Assembly (NCBI GenBank): GCA_009746045.1
Contig: RPFO01001231.1
Coordinates: 67,501 to 131,500 of the forward strand
Source of the DNA: Mesostigma viride
Taxonomy: Eukaryota > Streptophyta > Mesostigmatophyceae > Mesostigmatales > Mesostigmataceae
Direction: 5' to 3'
Length of the DNA stretch: 64,000 bases
The notes beneath the pieces were generated by a model that saw only the letters and a list, made by a program, of their open reading frames with translations, made no database searches and was not told the origin of the DNA. The first letter of the stretch is position 1. Each line of letters starts with the position of its first letter. Made by a program: the position numbers and the translations under genes. Shown here one piece after another: positions 36,666 to 47,895 of this stretch.

Positions 36666-39600
36666 TTAAAAATTTTGCATAAGATCTATTTCTTGATTTT
36701 TATTTGATTTATGTACTTTATATACACCTATATCTAGACATAAAGATTGCAATTCACGTATCAGTACCTTAAAAGATTCTGGAGTGCCTGGCTTAGGAAT
36801 AGGTCGACCTTTAATAATAGCATTTAGAGCATCATTTCTGCCTTTCATATCATCTGATTTTATTGTAAGTAATTCTTGTAAAGTATAAGCAGCTCCAAAT
36901 CCTTCTAATGCCCAAACTTCCATTTCTCCTAAACGTTGACCACCATGTTTTGCTCTACCGCCAAGAGGTTGTTGAGTAACTAATGAATAAGGTCCTGTAG
37001 AACGAGCATGAATTTTATCATCTACTAAATGGACTAATTTAAGCATATAAGCTTTGCCAATTGTGACAGGTTGATCAAAAGATTCACCAGTTCTACCGTC
37101 AAATAATTTACTTTTTCCTGGTGATTGAATATTAAATAGCCAAGGGTAACCAGTCTTTTGTCTTGCTTCATATAATTTGGAATAAACTAAACCTCTAGAT
37201 GTTTCTTTCCCATACATTTCATCAAATGGCATCAGTTTATAATTTTCAGATAAGTATTCTCCAGCTAAACCTAATAAACATTCAAATACTTGTCCAACAT
37301 TCATTCTAGAAGGGACTCCTAATGGATTTAAAACCATATCAACAGGTGTTCCATCTTGTAAATATGGCATATCTTGTCGAGGTAAAATTTTTGAAATAAT
37401 TCCTTTATTACCATGCCGACCTGCCATTTTATCTCCAACTTGAATTTTTCTTTTTTGAGAAATTGAAACATGAACCATCATAATTACACCAGAAGGCAAT
37501 TCTTTTCCAGTTAATCTTCTCACATTTACAACTGTGCCAGAAACACCATTTGGTACTCTTAAAGATGAATCTCTAACATCACGTGCTTTTTCTCCAAAAA
37601 TAGCTCGTAACAATTTTCCTTCTGGATGTTGATCTAAATCTTCTTTAGGAGTTACTTTCCCAACCAAAATATCTCCTGATTCAACACGAGCTCCTGGAAT
37701 AACAATTCCATTATCATCTAAATTACGTAATAAATGATCATTAACATTAGGAATTTCTCTAGTGATTTTTTCAGGACCTAATTTTGTTTTTCTAGCATCT
37801 ACTTCATATTTTTCAATATGAATAGAAGTGTAAATATCTTCATAAACTAATTTTTCACTAATTAAAATAGCATCTTCAAAATTGTAACCTTCCCAAGGCA
37901 TATAAGCTACTAAAATATTTTGCCCTAAAGTCAACTCTCCATTTACTGTGGCAGATCCATCCGCTAAAATATCTCCTTTTTGTACCCATTCTCCTTGAGA
38001 AACGACTGGTTTTTGATTAATACATGTATCTTGATTTGATCTATTATATTTTTGTAAATAATATCTATCAATATGAGAATGTTGAATACCTTTTGCATTC
38101 ATTCTCAAACTGCGTACCAAAATAGTTTTTGAATCAACAGATATAACAATACCTTTGTGTCGACAGATAACTACAGTGCCTGAATCTAAAGCCACTTGTT
38201 CTTCAAAACCTGTCCCTACAATAGGTCGATTTGGTTTTAATAATGGAACAGCTTGTCTTTGCATATTAGAACCCATTAATGCTCTGTTGGCATCATCATG
38301 TTCCAAAAAGGGAATTAATGAAGTAGCTATTGAAATAGCTTGTGTTGGAGAAATCCCAACATAATCAACTTCTTCTGCTTTACTAGTAGTAAATTCTTGT
38401 TTATATCGGACAGGAACATAATTATTTTCAATACTAGAGTAACAAGAAAGTAATAAATCTCCTGGGGCGACTTTAAATTGATCTTCTTGATCTGGAGCTA
38501 GATAAATAGGTAACTCACTTTTTATCACTTTACGATTTTTTGTAATATAAAAAGGACTTTCCAAAAAACCATATTCATTTACTCTACTATGTGTAGCTAA
38601 AGATCCAATTAAACCGGCATTAGGACCTTCTGGCGTCTCTATAGGACAAATACGACCATAATGACTAGGATGTATATCACGCACTGCTAAACCAGCTCTT
38701 TCTCTACTTAAACCACCAGGTCCTAAACAACTTAATCTTCGTTTATGAGTAATTTCTGATAAAGGATTTGTTTGATCCATAAATTGTGATAATTGACTTG
38801 AACCAAAAAATTCTCTTATTGCACCAACTAAAGGTTTAGGATTTACTAAAGATGTCAAAGTCAAACTATCTGGTGATGATTCACCCATTCTTTTATAAAT
38901 CATTCTCTCTAGTCTACCGAGTCCTACTCGCACTTGATTTTGAATTAATTCACCTACGGATCTAACTCTTCTATTTTTTAAATGATCAATATCATCTAAA
39001 GTACCAATATTGAATTCTAAATTGATTAAATAATCGACAGCAGCCAAAATATCTTGTACAGTCAAAACTCTAATATTTTCTGGGATATTGAGTTGTAATT
39101 TTTTATTAATTTTATATCGACCAACTTTTCCCAAATCATAATATTTAGATTGAAAAAATCGTGATTCTAAAATTTCACGTGTGCTAAGTAATGTAGATGT
39201 ACTTTCATTTTCAAAATCATCATCATGTTGTATATCATTTTCAAGATAAGGATCTGTTTCTTGAATAGTTTTTTTCAAAAATTGTGGATATTTTAATGCA
39301 TCAAAAATTTCGTTTTTTGTTAACCCCATGGCTTTAAAAACGATCATAATTGAAACTTTACGTATTTTTCCAATTCTAGCCCAAATTAATCCATTTTTAT
39401 CTGTTTCTATTCTTAACCATGCGCCACGATTTGAAATAATAGTAGCACTATGAGTTTTTCTTCCTTTTTTATCAATTTCTCTTTTGTAATAAATTCCAGG
39501 ACTTCTAACTATTTGATTTACAATTACTCTTGAAGAACCATTAATAATAAAACTGCCTCTTCCCGTCATTAATGGTATTTCACCCAAAAATACATCTTGT

Positions 39601-39908
39601 TCTTGAATTTCTCCTGTTCTTTTATTAGTTAATTTGGCAGGTACATATAATTGACAAGTATAAGTACTTGCTCGTCTAATTGATGTTCTTTCATTATATT
39701 TCGGACGTTTTAATTTATATTTTTCTGGAAAAAATCTTAATTCTAAATTTTTTTTTGAATTACTAATCACAGAAAAATCTTTCAATTCTTCAATAAGTCC
39801 TTTTTTTAAAAAAATACGAAAACTTGAAAGCTGCATTTCAATAAGATCAGGAATTTTAAAGTCAAACGCAGTATTCGGTACCGGAGTGTATTCTTCTATT
39901 ATCATCAT
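36666..39908 (-). CDS. rpoB: RNA polymerase beta subunit
   Basis: The 1,080-residue protein is full-length plastid beta, with the rifampicin-region segment [23 protein letters not shown], the catalytic-region [17 protein letters not shown] and the C-terminal [22 protein letters not shown]. It begins the rpoB-rpoC1-rpoC2-rps2 operon. The polymerase would use the -35/-10 promoters seen for psbA, ycf12 and petN. Confidence 0.99.
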   Translation of the reverse strand: MMIIEEYTPVPNTAFDFKIPDLIEMQLSSFRIFLKKGLIEELKDFSVISNSKKNLELRFFPEKYKLKRPKYNERTSIRRASTYTCQLYVPAKLTNKRTGEIQEQDVFLGEIPLMTGRGSFIINGSSRVIVNQIVRSPGIYYKREIDKKGRKTHSATIISNRGAWLRIETDKNGLIWARIGKIRKVSIMIVFKAMGLTKNEIFDALKYPQFLKKTIQETDPYLENDIQHDDDFENESTSTLLSTREILESRFFQSKYYDLGKVGRYKINKKLQLNIPENIRVLTVQDILAAVDYLINLEFNIGTLDDIDHLKNRRVRSVGELIQNQVRVGLGRLERMIYKRMGESSPDSLTLTSLVNPKPLVGAIREFFGSSQLSQFMDQTNPLSEITHKRRLSCLGPGGLSRERAGLAVRDIHPSHYGRICPIETPEGPNAGLIGSLATHSRVNEYGFLESPFYITKNRKVIKSELPIYLAPDQEDQFKVAPGDLLLSCYSSIENNYVPVRYKQEFTTSKAEEVDYVGISPTQAISIATSLIPFLEHDDANRALMGSNMQRQAVPLLKPNRPIVGTGFEEQVALDSGTVVICRHKGIVISVDSKTILVRSLRMNAKGIQHSHIDRYYLQKYNRSNQDTCINQKPVVSQGEWVQKGDILADGSATVNGELTLGQNILVAYMPWEGYNFEDAILISEKLVYEDIYTSIHIEKYEVDARKTKLGPEKITREIPNVNDHLLRNLDDNGIVIPGARVESGDILVGKVTPKEDLDQHPEGKLLRAIFGEKARDVRDSSLRVPNGVSGTVVNVRRLTGKELPSGVIMMVHVSISQKRKIQVGDKMAGRHGNKGIISKILPRQDMPYLQDGTPVDMVLNPLGVPSRMNVGQVFECLLGLAGEYLSENYKLMPFDEMYGKETSRGLVYSKLYEARQKTGYPWLFNIQSPGKSKLFDGRTGESFDQPVTIGKAYMLKLVHLVDDKIHARSTGPYSLVTQQPLGGRAKHGGQRLGEMEVWALEGFGAAYTLQELLTIKSDDMKGRNDALNAIIKGRPIPKPGTPESFKVLIRELQSLCLDIGVYKVHKSNKNQEIDLMQNF

Positions 39909-40333
39909 TAATTGGAAATTCCTCTACAGAAAAACACAAATAGTATTTTTTGCTTTTTTAAACAAAAAAAATATGAAAACATAATTTATAAGTTACTTTA
40001 ACTAAATCTATTTTTTGTTATAATTGAATAAATAGAATACAATATAAAAAAAACTATTTACAATTTTTTTTATCACATATAGAATAGTTATATAATTTCT
40101 ATTTATTTTTATAATAAATAATGAAAAAAAAAAAGAATATAATGTTATTCTTTATAATGTATAGCAATCATTAAATAAATGGAAATTATTTTTATTAATT
40201 TAATTAATATTGATTTTTATGTTATTTTAATTGAAAAAATTTGTTTATAAAACATAATAGAAATGTTTTTTGTAGAAATTAAAATAATTTTATTAGAAAT
40301 GTTTTAGTAGTAAATAGAAAAAATCTTTATGGC
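39909..40333. other. rpoB-trnC divergent spacer
   Basis: About 425 bases of very A+T-rich sequence between divergent rpoB and trnC-GCA. It should hold the rpoB promoter, but no clear -35/-10 pair or gene could be singled out. Confidence 0.6.
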
Positions 40334-40405
40334 GGCGGTATAGCCAAGTGGTAAGGCAGAAGATTGCAAATCTTTTATCCCCCAGTTCGAATCTGGGTGC
40401 CGCCT
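40334..40405 (+). tRNA. trnC-GCA: tRNA-Cys (GCA)
   Basis: A 72-base cloverleaf with acceptor GGCGGTA/TGCCGCC, discriminator T, D stem GCC/GGC and anticodon loop TTGCAAA (GCA). Three more G/C bases (GGC) stand before it, so a start at 40331 is possible on paper. The pairing register and the two-base acceptor-D linker support 40334. Confidence 0.96.
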
Positions 40406-40780
40406 TAATCAATTGTGAAGAATGTAACTTGATAAGGATAATAAAATTTAGTTGTTGGCCCATTTATTATATCTAAAAAAATAAATTTCTTTATGCTGCT
40501 ACATTTATGTCCTGACATGTTAAGAGATATTTTTCACATAATAATGGGCTTCTTTATATGATATAACATATATAAGAAATAAATCAAGCAACTATAATTA
40601 TTACTTATGTAATAATTGAAATAAATATATTTCAGTTTCTTTTTTATTATTTAATTAATAATATATATATTATTAAGTATTCATTGAATAATTCAATGGA
40701 TTATTTGTTAATAATATTTAATATTGGCAGTGCTAAAAACTACTGTTACTATGATATCTAAATTTTAAAGAGGCACTTGT
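40406..40780 (+). other. trnC-petN spacer with an inverted repeat and the petN promoter
   Basis: A 375-base A+T-rich spacer. GCCCATT (40458-40464) and AATGGGC (40543-40549), both continuing into A/T pairs, form the base of a roughly 90-base stem region. TTGGCA (40724-40729), 17 bases, then TACTAT (40747-40752) is a candidate petN promoter. No gene was seen. Confidence 0.5.
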
Positions 40781-40870
40781 ATGGATATAATTAGTTTAGG
40801 TTGGGTTTTTTTAATGGTATTTTTTAGTTTTTCTTTATCTCTAGTCGTTTGGGCAAGAAATGGTCTTTAA
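40781..40870 (+). CDS. petN: cytochrome b6f complex subunit N
   Basis: A 29-residue single-helix protein, [20 protein letters not shown] then LVVWARNGL, the near-invariant PetN sequence. PetN is needed for stability of the cytochrome b6f complex. It lies downstream of trnC, as in land plants. Confidence 0.99.
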   Translation: MDIISLGWVFLMVFFSFSLSLVVWARNGL

Positions 40871-40930
40871 TATTTTTGAAAAAATATTGATTATTCTATA
40901 ATATCATTCCATTTGACACTTAAAAAAATA

Positions 40931-41020
40931 ATGCCATTGAATCAATCTACAAATTTATAAAAATTGGAGATTATATAATATATGTATTTAAATTTAAATA
41001 CATATAGGCTTCAATGGCAT
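40931..41020. repeat. nested palindrome between petN and ycf12
   Basis: Outer arms ATGCCATTGAA (40931-40941) and its complement (41010-41020) enclose a 26-base perfect palindrome (40980-41005). It lies between the convergent ends of petN and ycf12, where a 3'-end structure is expected. Confidence 0.65.
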
Positions 41021-41148
41021 AAAAAATAGTATTTATTTTTTTTAATTAATATTTAAAATAACATACCTTATAAAAAAAATTAAGAAAAAATTTTTCCCTT
41101 AATTTTTTGATTACTAGGGTCTCATAGATTTTTAATTATAAGAATATA

Positions 41149-41250
41149 TTAAAGATTACCTTTTTGAGAAGCTAATAAAAGAACAATAATAGGACCAGCT
41201 AATACAATCAGTGATAAAGAGCCTAATTGTACAACGACTTCTAAATTCAT
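41149..41250 (-). CDS. ycf12: photosystem II subunit Psb30 (Ycf12)
   Basis: A 33-residue single-helix protein: MNLEVVVQLGSLSLIVLAGP then IIVLLLASQKGNL, typical of Ycf12/Psb30, a peripheral subunit near cytochrome b559. The gene is absent from flowering plants. A good -35/-10 promoter lies at 41296-41324. Confidence 0.97.
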   Translation of the reverse strand: MNLEVVVQLGSLSLIVLAGPIIVLLLASQKGNL

Positions 41251-41569
41251 ATTAATTAACCTTCTAGTTTTTCGTTATTTTTTACAAATATCACTTAATA
41301 ACAAAATAGTAAACTATTTGTCAAAAAATTTTTATTTTTGTATAAAAATATTATCATATATCTTATATCAATTAACTTGACTTTTTTTATTATTTTTGAC
41401 TTTTGGTAAAAATTGCATCAATTACACGTATTGGCTTTGGAAAGAATTTTTTTTCTTTAAATAATAAATTTATTATTTTTTTGTACACCAACAATTCTAT
41501 AAAAAAAAGTAATTTATAAAAATATATTAGTATTATTTATATAACTCATGTACAAGGAGACTAGTTGAT
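41251..41569. other. divergent ycf12/psaM spacer
   Basis: A 319-base A+T-rich spacer between divergent ycf12 and psaM. It contains the ycf12 promoter and, near 41559, an AAGGAG ribosome site for psaM. No further gene was seen. Confidence 0.6.
41296..41324 (-). promoter_or_regulatory. ycf12 sigma70-type promoter
   Basis: On the minus strand a perfect TTGACA (41324-41319), 17 bases, then TTATTA (41301-41296), about 45 bases upstream of the ycf12 ATG. Confidence 0.6.
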
Positions 41570-41662
41570 ATGATTTCTGATATACAAATTATGGTGGCTT
41601 TATTTGCTGCATTATTTACAGGAATATTAGCACTAAGATTAGGAACAGAATTATATAAATAG
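41570..41662 (+). CDS. psaM: photosystem I reaction centre subunit XII
   Basis: A 30-residue single-helix protein, [20 protein letters not shown] then [10 protein letters not shown], matching PsaM, which helps trimer or monomer interface stability. AAGGAG lies upstream of the ATG. psaM is kept in algae and non-flowering plants. Confidence 0.96.
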   Translation: MISDIQIMVALFAALFTGILALRLGTELYK

Positions 41663-41979
41663 ATTTTGAAAAATCTACCATATACATTATATTTATTTGC
41701 TAAATCAAATATTTTCAAATATATCTTAATTTGTTAAGATAAAATATTTTTTAGCTGATTTGCAAAATAAATAGAATTTCTTTCTAGCTAAGTGAAGAAA
41801 CAATAAATTTATTGTGGCTTCTCTTGGCTAGAAAGAAAGATTTACATACATAGTATGCATAACTACATGAAAATTTAATTGCTATTACATAATTTACATT
41901 ACATAATATGTAGACTTTTTTCATCTAATTATGTTACATTCTTCCTTGCAAGTCCATTAGACTAATTGCAAGATTATCA
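41663..41979 (+). other. psaM-trnS spacer with a long hairpin
   Basis: A 317-base spacer. Its main element is a long hairpin at 41777-41838: 12-bp perfect outer arms, then AAG/CTT and GAAG/CTTC segments with single mismatches, and an inner palindrome ACAATAAATTTATTGT. It is the likely psaM 3' end. No gene. Confidence 0.65.
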
Positions 41980-42068
41980 GGAGAAGTGGCTGAGTGGTCG
42001 AAAGCGCCAGATTGCTAATCTGTTGTACGAAATATATCGTACCGAGGGTTCGAATCCCTCCTTCTCCG
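41980..42068 (+). tRNA. trnS-GCU: tRNA-Ser (GCU)
   Basis: An 89-base class II cloverleaf: acceptor GGAGAAG/CTTCTCC with G73, anticodon stem CAGAT/ATCTG with GCU, and a long variable arm (GTACGA...TCGTAC) expected for serine tRNAs. Confidence 0.97.
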
Positions 42069-42120
42069 TTTTTTTTTCACGTTAATATAACGTAAATTTT
42101 GAATTAATTTATTTTAAAAA

Positions 42121-42237
42121 TTATTCAATATCTTTTCTTTTAGGATTACGTCCTGTATCACTAGAAAGAAAACCAAAAATAAATAGTGAAACAAAGAAGA
42201 TTACTACAGTATATACAAATATTTTTAACGTTAACAT
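42121..42237 (-). CDS. psbI: photosystem II protein I
   Basis: A 38-residue single-helix protein starting [20 protein letters not shown] and ending with a charged tail ([11 protein letters not shown]). PsbI binds next to D1 and CP43. It is convergent with trnS-GCU, the same arrangement as in land plants. Confidence 0.98.
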   Translation of the reverse strand: MLTLKIFVYTVVIFFVSLFIFGFLSSDTGRNPKRKDIE

Positions 42238-42607
42238 TATTAAATCTCCAAAATAATTGGTAAAAAGAAAGAATATTTATTTTATAATACCTTATGCAAT
42301 CATACTAAACTATAAATAAATCTTATTTAAGATTTAGCTTTGTATTAAAAAATAACATATGCAATTTAATAATTAATATCAGTTAATTAATAACTAATAA
42401 TTAATCACATCAATTGATTTTTTTATGAAATCATTTATCATTTTAGATGAAATTAGAAAAAAATATCTATTTTTTTCGTAATCAATCTTGAATGGTAGCG
42501 AAATAATCATAGTATGGTTATATTAATATATTATGTTTTTGAAATTTAAAAATTCATGCAAATATATTTTCTTTTTTTGATTTCTATCATGAAAATCATT
42601 TGTAAAA
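42238..42607 (-). other. trnS(CGA)-psbI spacer
   Basis: About 370 bases of A+T-rich spacer upstream of psbI with no recognised gene or strong structure. Confidence 0.6.
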
Positions 42608-42695
42608 AGGAAAGAGAGGGATTTGAACCCTCGTTAGTTAATTAAACTAAAACAGTTTTCGAAACTGTCACAATAAACCACTCTGTCATCTTTCC
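42608..42695 (-). tRNA. trnS-CGA: tRNA-Ser (CGA)
   Basis: An 88-base class II cloverleaf: acceptor GGAAAGA/TCTTTCC, anticodon stem ACAGT/ACTGT with loop TTCGAAA (CGA), variable arm TTAGTT...AACTAA. The discriminator reads T rather than the usual G of serine tRNAs. trnS-CGA is a rare extra plastid tRNA. Confidence 0.93.
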
Positions 42696-43128
42696 TACAT
42701 TTGAGGCAAGATATAATAGTTTAGTTACAAATTAACTAAAAATATATTATCTACTTTTTAATAACTTATTAATTTACTATCGAGAACATAGATTGATTTT
42801 TTTGTTTTAGTAATTTTTTTTACATCTATTAATTAGATCATTGTAATTTGTTAGAATGTGTTCTAATGTTTTTTTATTTTCATTAAATAATACATCTAAT
42901 TTTGCAAAAGGTTATAAGTAAAAAGATAATTTTCTATTCAAAAATGTATAGAATATTATTATATACATTCAATTTTTTCTGACACATATTATAAAATTGT
43001 TATTTGCTAGTTATAGTTTAATGTTTTAATAAATAAGAATGATATTGAATTATATATAACTTGTTTTAAGTTCATTAGAGTTTTTTTTTAACTCTAATGA
43101 ACAGAAATTTATTTTAGAAATGAATTTA
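42696..43128 (-). other. psbK-trnS(CGA) spacer
   Basis: A 433-base A+T-rich spacer. Just after the psbK stop lies a perfect 13-bp hairpin (43070-43082 with 43090-43102), the likely psbK terminator. No gene was seen. Confidence 0.65.
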
Positions 43129-43272
43129 TTATCTAAAACTTACAGATGCTTGCCAAACGAAAGCTAATAATAAAAATAAAAGAGGAATAACTGGAAGTAC
43201 ATCTACAAGTGGATCAAACATAGCATAAGCTTCAGGTAGCTTAGCCAGAATCATATCAAAACCTATATTCAT
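43129..43272 (-). CDS. psbK: photosystem II protein K
   Basis: The 47-residue frame from ATG 43272 ends in [20 protein letters not shown] and a helix finishing QASVSFR, the mature PsbK sequence. The first residues are a short leader that is normally removed. The frame is open further upstream (to 43347) with no better start. Confidence 0.95.
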   Translation of the reverse strand: MNIGFDMILAKLPEAYAMFDPLVDVLPVIPLLFLLLAFVWQASVSFR

Positions 43273-43532
43273 ATTAAAACCTATTATAGTCAATATAAAA
43301 ACCCTCCAAGAGATATTGTAATGCAGTTCTAAGAAAAACATATACAAAATTCTCTAATGCTTTATATGAAAAAGTAATAAATATGTAAATTTTTATCTAA
43401 AACAAATGTATACTTTTCATTTATTTAAGTAAGATCTTATCAAACAAGTATAACAAGAACAATATTATGTAGGGGAATATTTTTTTTTATCACAAAATAT
43501 TTTTTTTAAGTTCTTTATAAGATGTTCAAAAA

Positions 43533-43604
43533 CTGGGGTGGAAGGATTCGAACCTCCGAATAGCGATGTCAAAAACCGCTGCCTTACCACTTGGCGACAC
43601 CCCA
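43533..43604 (-). tRNA. trnQ-UUG: tRNA-Gln (UUG)
   Basis: A 72-base cloverleaf with acceptor TGGGGTG/CACCCCA, G73 and anticodon loop TTTTGAC (UUG). The U1-A72 pair is typical of glutamine tRNAs. It is upstream of psbK on the same strand, as in land plants. Confidence 0.97.
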
Positions 43605-43817
43605 ATATATAAAATCATTGTCGTCAGAATAAATCTTCTAATTTATTCTGTCAAGTCTATGAAATTATAACATCAACGATTTTTTTATGTATGTGATTAA
43701 CTAAAACATTTTAATTAAAAATAGTAAGCCTTATAGCAAAAAACAAATCTTACCATAGCATATATTCTATTTTATTTTATAGTATTATATGATCAAATTG
43801 TATTTGAGGAAATAATT

Positions 43818-45347
43818 ATGAAGTTAGCATATTGGATGTACGCAGGCCCTGCACATATTGGAACTTTACGTGTTGCAAGTTCTTTCAAAAATGTCCATGC
43901 AATTATGCATGCTCCTTTAGGAGACGATTATTTTAATGTAATGCGTTCTATGTTAGAAAGAGAAAGAGATTTTACTCCTGTAACAGCGAGTATAGTAGAT
44001 AGACATGTATTAGCACGTGGATCTCAAAACAAAGTTGTAGATAATATTACGAGAAAAGATAAAGAAGAACGTCCCGATTTAATTGTTTTAACTCCAACAT
44101 GCACATCAAGTATTTTACAAGAAGATTTACAAAATTTTGTAAATAGAGCATCTATGAATTCTAATTCCGATGTAATTTTGGCAGATGTCAATCATTATCG
44201 TGTGAATGAATTACAAGCTGCTGATCGTACATTAGAACAAGTTGTTAGATTTTATATTGAAAAAGCTAAGAATAATAATGATTTAGATCTTATAAAAACA
44301 ACAAAACCATCTGCTAATATCATTGGTATTTTCACTTTAGGTTTTCATAATCAACATGATTGTAGAGAATTAAAAAGATTATTACAAGATTTAGGGATTC
44401 AAATTAATGAAGTTATTCCAGAAGGTGGATCAGTATCAAATTTAAAAAAATTACCAAAAGCTTGGTTTAATTTAGTTCCTTATAGAGAAGTAGGCTTAAT
44501 GACAGCCATTTATTTAGAAAAAGAATTCAAGATGCCATACGTATCTACTACACCTATGGGTGTCGTAGATACAGGTAGCTGTATCAAAGAAATTGAAAAT
44601 ATTATTAATTCTTATACACAAGATAAAATTTCTTATGATGAATATATTGATAAACAAACTCGTTTTGTTTCTCAAGCTGCTTGGTTTTCTCGTTCGATTG
44701 ACTGCCAAAATTTGACAGGCAAAAAAGCTGTGGTTTTCGGAGATGCTACGCATGCTGCATCTATGACAAGAATTTTATCAAAAGAAATGGGTATTTATGT
44801 GATATGTGCTGGCACATATTGTACACATGATGCAGATTGGTTTAAAGAACAAGTACAGGGTTATTGTGATGAAGTATTAATTACTGATAATCATACAGAA
44901 GTTGGAGATTTAATCGCACGAGTAGAACCAGCTGCAATTTTTGGCACGCAAATGGAACGTCATATTGGTAAGCGTTTAAATATTCCTTGTGGCGTTATTT
45001 CTGCTCCTGTTCATATTCAAAATTTTCCTTTGGGTTATAGACCATTTTTGGGTTATGAAGGCACAAATCAAATTGCAGATCTAGTTTATAATTCTTTCAC
45101 ATTGGGTATGGAAGATCATTTACTAGAAATTTTTGGCGGTCATGATACCAAAGAAGTAATTACTAAAGGGTTATCAACTGATTCAGAATTAAGATGGACA
45201 AGTGAAAGTGAAAACGAGTTGCGCAAAATTCCTGGATTTGTGAGAGGAAAAATAAAACGTAATACAGAAAAATTTGCACGTCAAAATAATGTTACTGAAA
45301 TTACTGTAGAAATTATGTATGCAGCTAAAGAAGCTATGAATGCTTAA
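43818..45347 (+). CDS. chlB: light-independent protochlorophyllide reductase subunit B
   Basis: ChlB, with ChlN, forms the catalytic NB protein of the dark-operative protochlorophyllide reductase, which makes chlorophyllide without light. The 509-residue protein keeps the 4Fe-4S ligand Asp36 (APLGDDYFN), the protochlorophyllide-site region and a C-terminal DPOR domain ending [15 protein letters not shown] precedes the ATG. The gene is lost in flowering plants. Confidence 0.98.
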   Translation: MKLAYWMYAGPAHIGTLRVASSFKNVHAIMHAPLGDDYFNVMRSMLERERDFTPVTASIVDRHVLARGSQNKVVDNITRKDKEERPDLIVLTPTCTSSILQEDLQNFVNRASMNSNSDVILADVNHYRVNELQAADRTLEQVVRFYIEKAKNNNDLDLIKTTKPSANIIGIFTLGFHNQHDCRELKRLLQDLGIQINEVIPEGGSVSNLKKLPKAWFNLVPYREVGLMTAIYLEKEFKMPYVSTTPMGVVDTGSCIKEIENIINSYTQDKISYDEYIDKQTRFVSQAAWFSRSIDCQNLTGKKAVVFGDATHAASMTRILSKEMGIYVICAGTYCTHDADWFKEQVQGYCDEVLITDNHTEVGDLIARVEPAAIFGTQMERHIGKRLNIPCGVISAPVHIQNFPLGYRPFLGYEGTNQIADLVYNSFTLGMEDHLLEIFGGHDTKEVITKGLSTDSELRWTSESENELRKIPGFVRGKIKRNTEKFARQNNVTEITVEIMYAAKEAMNA

Positions 45348-45378
45348 TAAATAATTATTGAAAATAAATATAATTTTT

Positions 45379-45414
45379 AATGAGTGTTGATTTATAAAAA
45401 AATCAACACTCATT
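45379..45414 (+). terminator. chlB 3' hairpin
   Basis: A perfect 15-bp stem (45379-45393 with 45400-45414), six-base loop, just after chlB. Confidence 0.75.
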
Positions 45415-45438
45415 ATTTTGTGTCCATAAAGCACTAAA

Positions 45439-45544
45439 TTCATGTGTCATAATTCAGACATGAAAGCTCACTTTAGATAGTCTATATTTTATAAATGTTC
45501 AAGTCATAGACTTTTAATAAATAGGTTCACTTATATAAGTGGAA
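45439..45544 (+). promoter_or_regulatory. structured leader of psaA
   Basis: Three inverted repeats in about 110 bases upstream of psaA: 7-bp arms at 45439-45445/45458-45464, 7-bp arms at 45479-45485/45506-45512, and a 14-base palindrome at 45528-45541. Near the start codon GGAG and CTCC flank the ribosome site and could pair. A role in translation control is inferred. Confidence 0.4.
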
Positions 45545-45626
45545 TTCAAATAACAGATTAACTATTTTACTCATTAATATAGAGGTGAGTTTTTTTTGTG
45601 CCTCATCTAAAAAGAGGAGAATCTCC

Positions 45627-47879
45627 ATGACAATTAGTCCACCGGAGCGAGAGGCCAATGGAAAGATAGTAGTTGATCGTGATCCTGTAAAAACATCTTT
45701 TGAAAGATGGGGAAAACCAGGTCACTTTTCTCGTAGTCTTGCAAAAGGACCAAACACTACTACTTGGATTTGGAATCTTCATGCAGATGCGCATGATTTT
45801 GATAGTCATACCAATGATCTTGAAGATATTTCTCGAAAAGTATTTAGCGCACATTTCGGCCAATTGGCTGTAATTTTTATTTGGCTAAGTGGTATGTATT
45901 TCCACGGAGCTCGTTTTTCTAATTACGAAGCTTGGCTAAGTGATCCAACCCATATCAAACCAAGTGCTCAAGTTGTTTGGCCAATTGTAGGTCAAGAAAT
46001 TTTGAATGGTGATGTTGGTGGTGGATTCCAAGGAGTTCAAATTACTTCTGGTTTTTTCCAACTTTGGCGTGCAAGTGGTATTGTAAATGAACAACAATTA
46101 TACACTACTGCTATTGGAGGATTAATCGCAGCTGGATTAATGTTTTTTGCAGGATGGTTCCATTACCATAAAGCTGCTCCTAAATTAGAGTGGTTTCAAA
46201 ATGCAGAATCCATGATGAATCACCATTTAGCAGGTTTATTAGGTTTAGGATCTTTATCTTGGGCTGGCCATCAAATTCATGTTTCATTACCTGTGAATCA
46301 ATTATTAGATGCTGGTGTAGATCCAAAAGAAATTCCTTTACCTCATGAATTTGTAATGAATAGAGAACTAATGGCTCAACTATATCCTAGTTTTGCTAAA
46401 GGTTTAGCACCTTTCTTTACTTTAAATTGGGGTGAATATTCAGATTTCTTAACCTTCCGCGGTGGTTTAAATCCAGTAACAGGTGGCTTATGGTTAACTG
46501 ATACTGTACATCATCATGTAGCTATTGCTGTTTTATTCATTGTTGCTGGTCATATGTACCGTACTAATTGGGGTATTGGCCATAGCATGAAAGAAATTTT
46601 AGAAGCTCATAAAGGACCTTTTACAGGCGAAGGCCATAAAGGTTTATATGAAATTTTGACAACTTCTTGGCATGCACAATTAGGTTTAAATTTAGCTTTA
46701 ATGGGTTCTTTAAGCATAATCGTAGCTCATCATATGTATGCTATGCCTCCATATCCATATTTAGCTACTGATTATGGCACTCAATTATCACTTTTTACAC
46801 ATCACATGTGGATTGGTGGATTCTGTATAGTTGGTGGTGCTGCTCATGCTGCGATATTCATGGTAAGAGATTATGATCCAACTAATAATTATAACAACCT
46901 ATTAGATCGTGTAATTCGTCATAGAGATGCAATTATTTCTCATTTAAATTGGGTATGTATCTTTTTAGGTTTCCATAGTTTTGGTTTATATATTCATAAC
47001 GATACTATGTCTGCTCTAGGACGTCCTCAAGACATGTTCTCTGATACAGCAATTCAATTACAACCTGTATTTGCACAATTTGTGCAAAATAGAAACTATT
47101 TAGCACCAGGTTTTAGTGCTCCTAATGCATTAGCTAGTAGTAGTGCTGTTTGGGGAGGTGACGTAGTTGCAGTAGGTGGTAAAGTAGCAATGATGCCTAT
47201 CCAATTAGGTACATCTGATTTCTTAGTACATCATATTCATGCATTTACTATTCATGTCACTGTATTAATTCTATTAAAAGGTGTTCTTTTTGCACGTAGT
47301 TCACGTTTAATTCCAGACAAAGCAAATCTTGGATTTAGATTCCCTTGTGATGGTCCTGGTCGCGGTGGTACTTGTCAAGTTTCTGCTTGGGATCATGTGT
47401 TTTTAGGTCTTTTCTGGATGTATAACTGTCTATCTATTGTAATTTTCCATTTTAGTTGGAAAATGCAATCTGATGTATGGGGATCTGTAACTGCACAAGG
47501 TGTATCTCATATTACAGGTGGTAATTTTGCACAAAGTGCTAATACCATTAATGGTTGGTTAAGAGATTTCTTATGGGCTCAAGCTTCTCAAGTTATTCAG
47601 TCCTATGGATCTGCTCTTTCTGCTTATGGTTTAATGTTCTTAGGCGCTCACTTTGTTTGGGCATTTAGTTTAATGTTCTTATTTAGTGGCCGTGGCTATT
47701 GGCAAGAATTAATTGAGTCTATTGTTTGGGCTCATAACAAATTAAAAGTCGCACCTGCAATTCAGCCAAGAGCTTTGAGTATTACTCAAGGACGTGCTGT
47801 GGGAGTGGCTCATTATCTTTTAGGTGGAATTGCTACTACGTGGGCATTCTTCCTTGCAAGAATCATTGCTGTAGGTTAG
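45627..47879 (+). CDS. psaA: photosystem I P700 apoprotein A1
   Basis: One of the two core proteins that bind P700, A0, A1 and the FX cluster. The 750-residue protein has 11 membrane helices and the FX loop [20 protein letters not shown] start at ATG 45627, 14 codons into the longer open frame, because AGAGGAGA lies upstream and [20 protein letters not shown] is a normal N-terminus. psaB follows 16 bases later. Confidence 0.99.
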   Translation: MTISPPEREANGKIVVDRDPVKTSFERWGKPGHFSRSLAKGPNTTTWIWNLHADAHDFDSHTNDLEDISRKVFSAHFGQLAVIFIWLSGMYFHGARFSNYEAWLSDPTHIKPSAQVVWPIVGQEILNGDVGGGFQGVQITSGFFQLWRASGIVNEQQLYTTAIGGLIAAGLMFFAGWFHYHKAAPKLEWFQNAESMMNHHLAGLLGLGSLSWAGHQIHVSLPVNQLLDAGVDPKEIPLPHEFVMNRELMAQLYPSFAKGLAPFFTLNWGEYSDFLTFRGGLNPVTGGLWLTDTVHHHVAIAVLFIVAGHMYRTNWGIGHSMKEILEAHKGPFTGEGHKGLYEILTTSWHAQLGLNLALMGSLSIIVAHHMYAMPPYPYLATDYGTQLSLFTHHMWIGGFCIVGGAAHAAIFMVRDYDPTNNYNNLLDRVIRHRDAIISHLNWVCIFLGFHSFGLYIHNDTMSALGRPQDMFSDTAIQLQPVFAQFVQNRNYLAPGFSAPNALASSSAVWGGDVVAVGGKVAMMPIQLGTSDFLVHHIHAFTIHVTVLILLKGVLFARSSRLIPDKANLGFRFPCDGPGRGGTCQVSAWDHVFLGLFWMYNCLSIVIFHFSWKMQSDVWGSVTAQGVSHITGGNFAQSANTINGWLRDFLWAQASQVIQSYGSALSAYGLMFLGAHFVWAFSLMFLFSGRGYWQELIESIVWAHNKLKVAPAIQPRALSITQGRAVGVAHYLLGGIATTWAFFLARIIAVG

Positions 47880-47895
47880 GCTAGGAGAATATAAA

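Noticed and set aside
40331-40405. trnC-GCA starting at 40331 with acceptor GGCGGCG
   Set aside because: That register leaves five bases between acceptor and D stem; starting at 40334 gives full pairing and a two-base linker.
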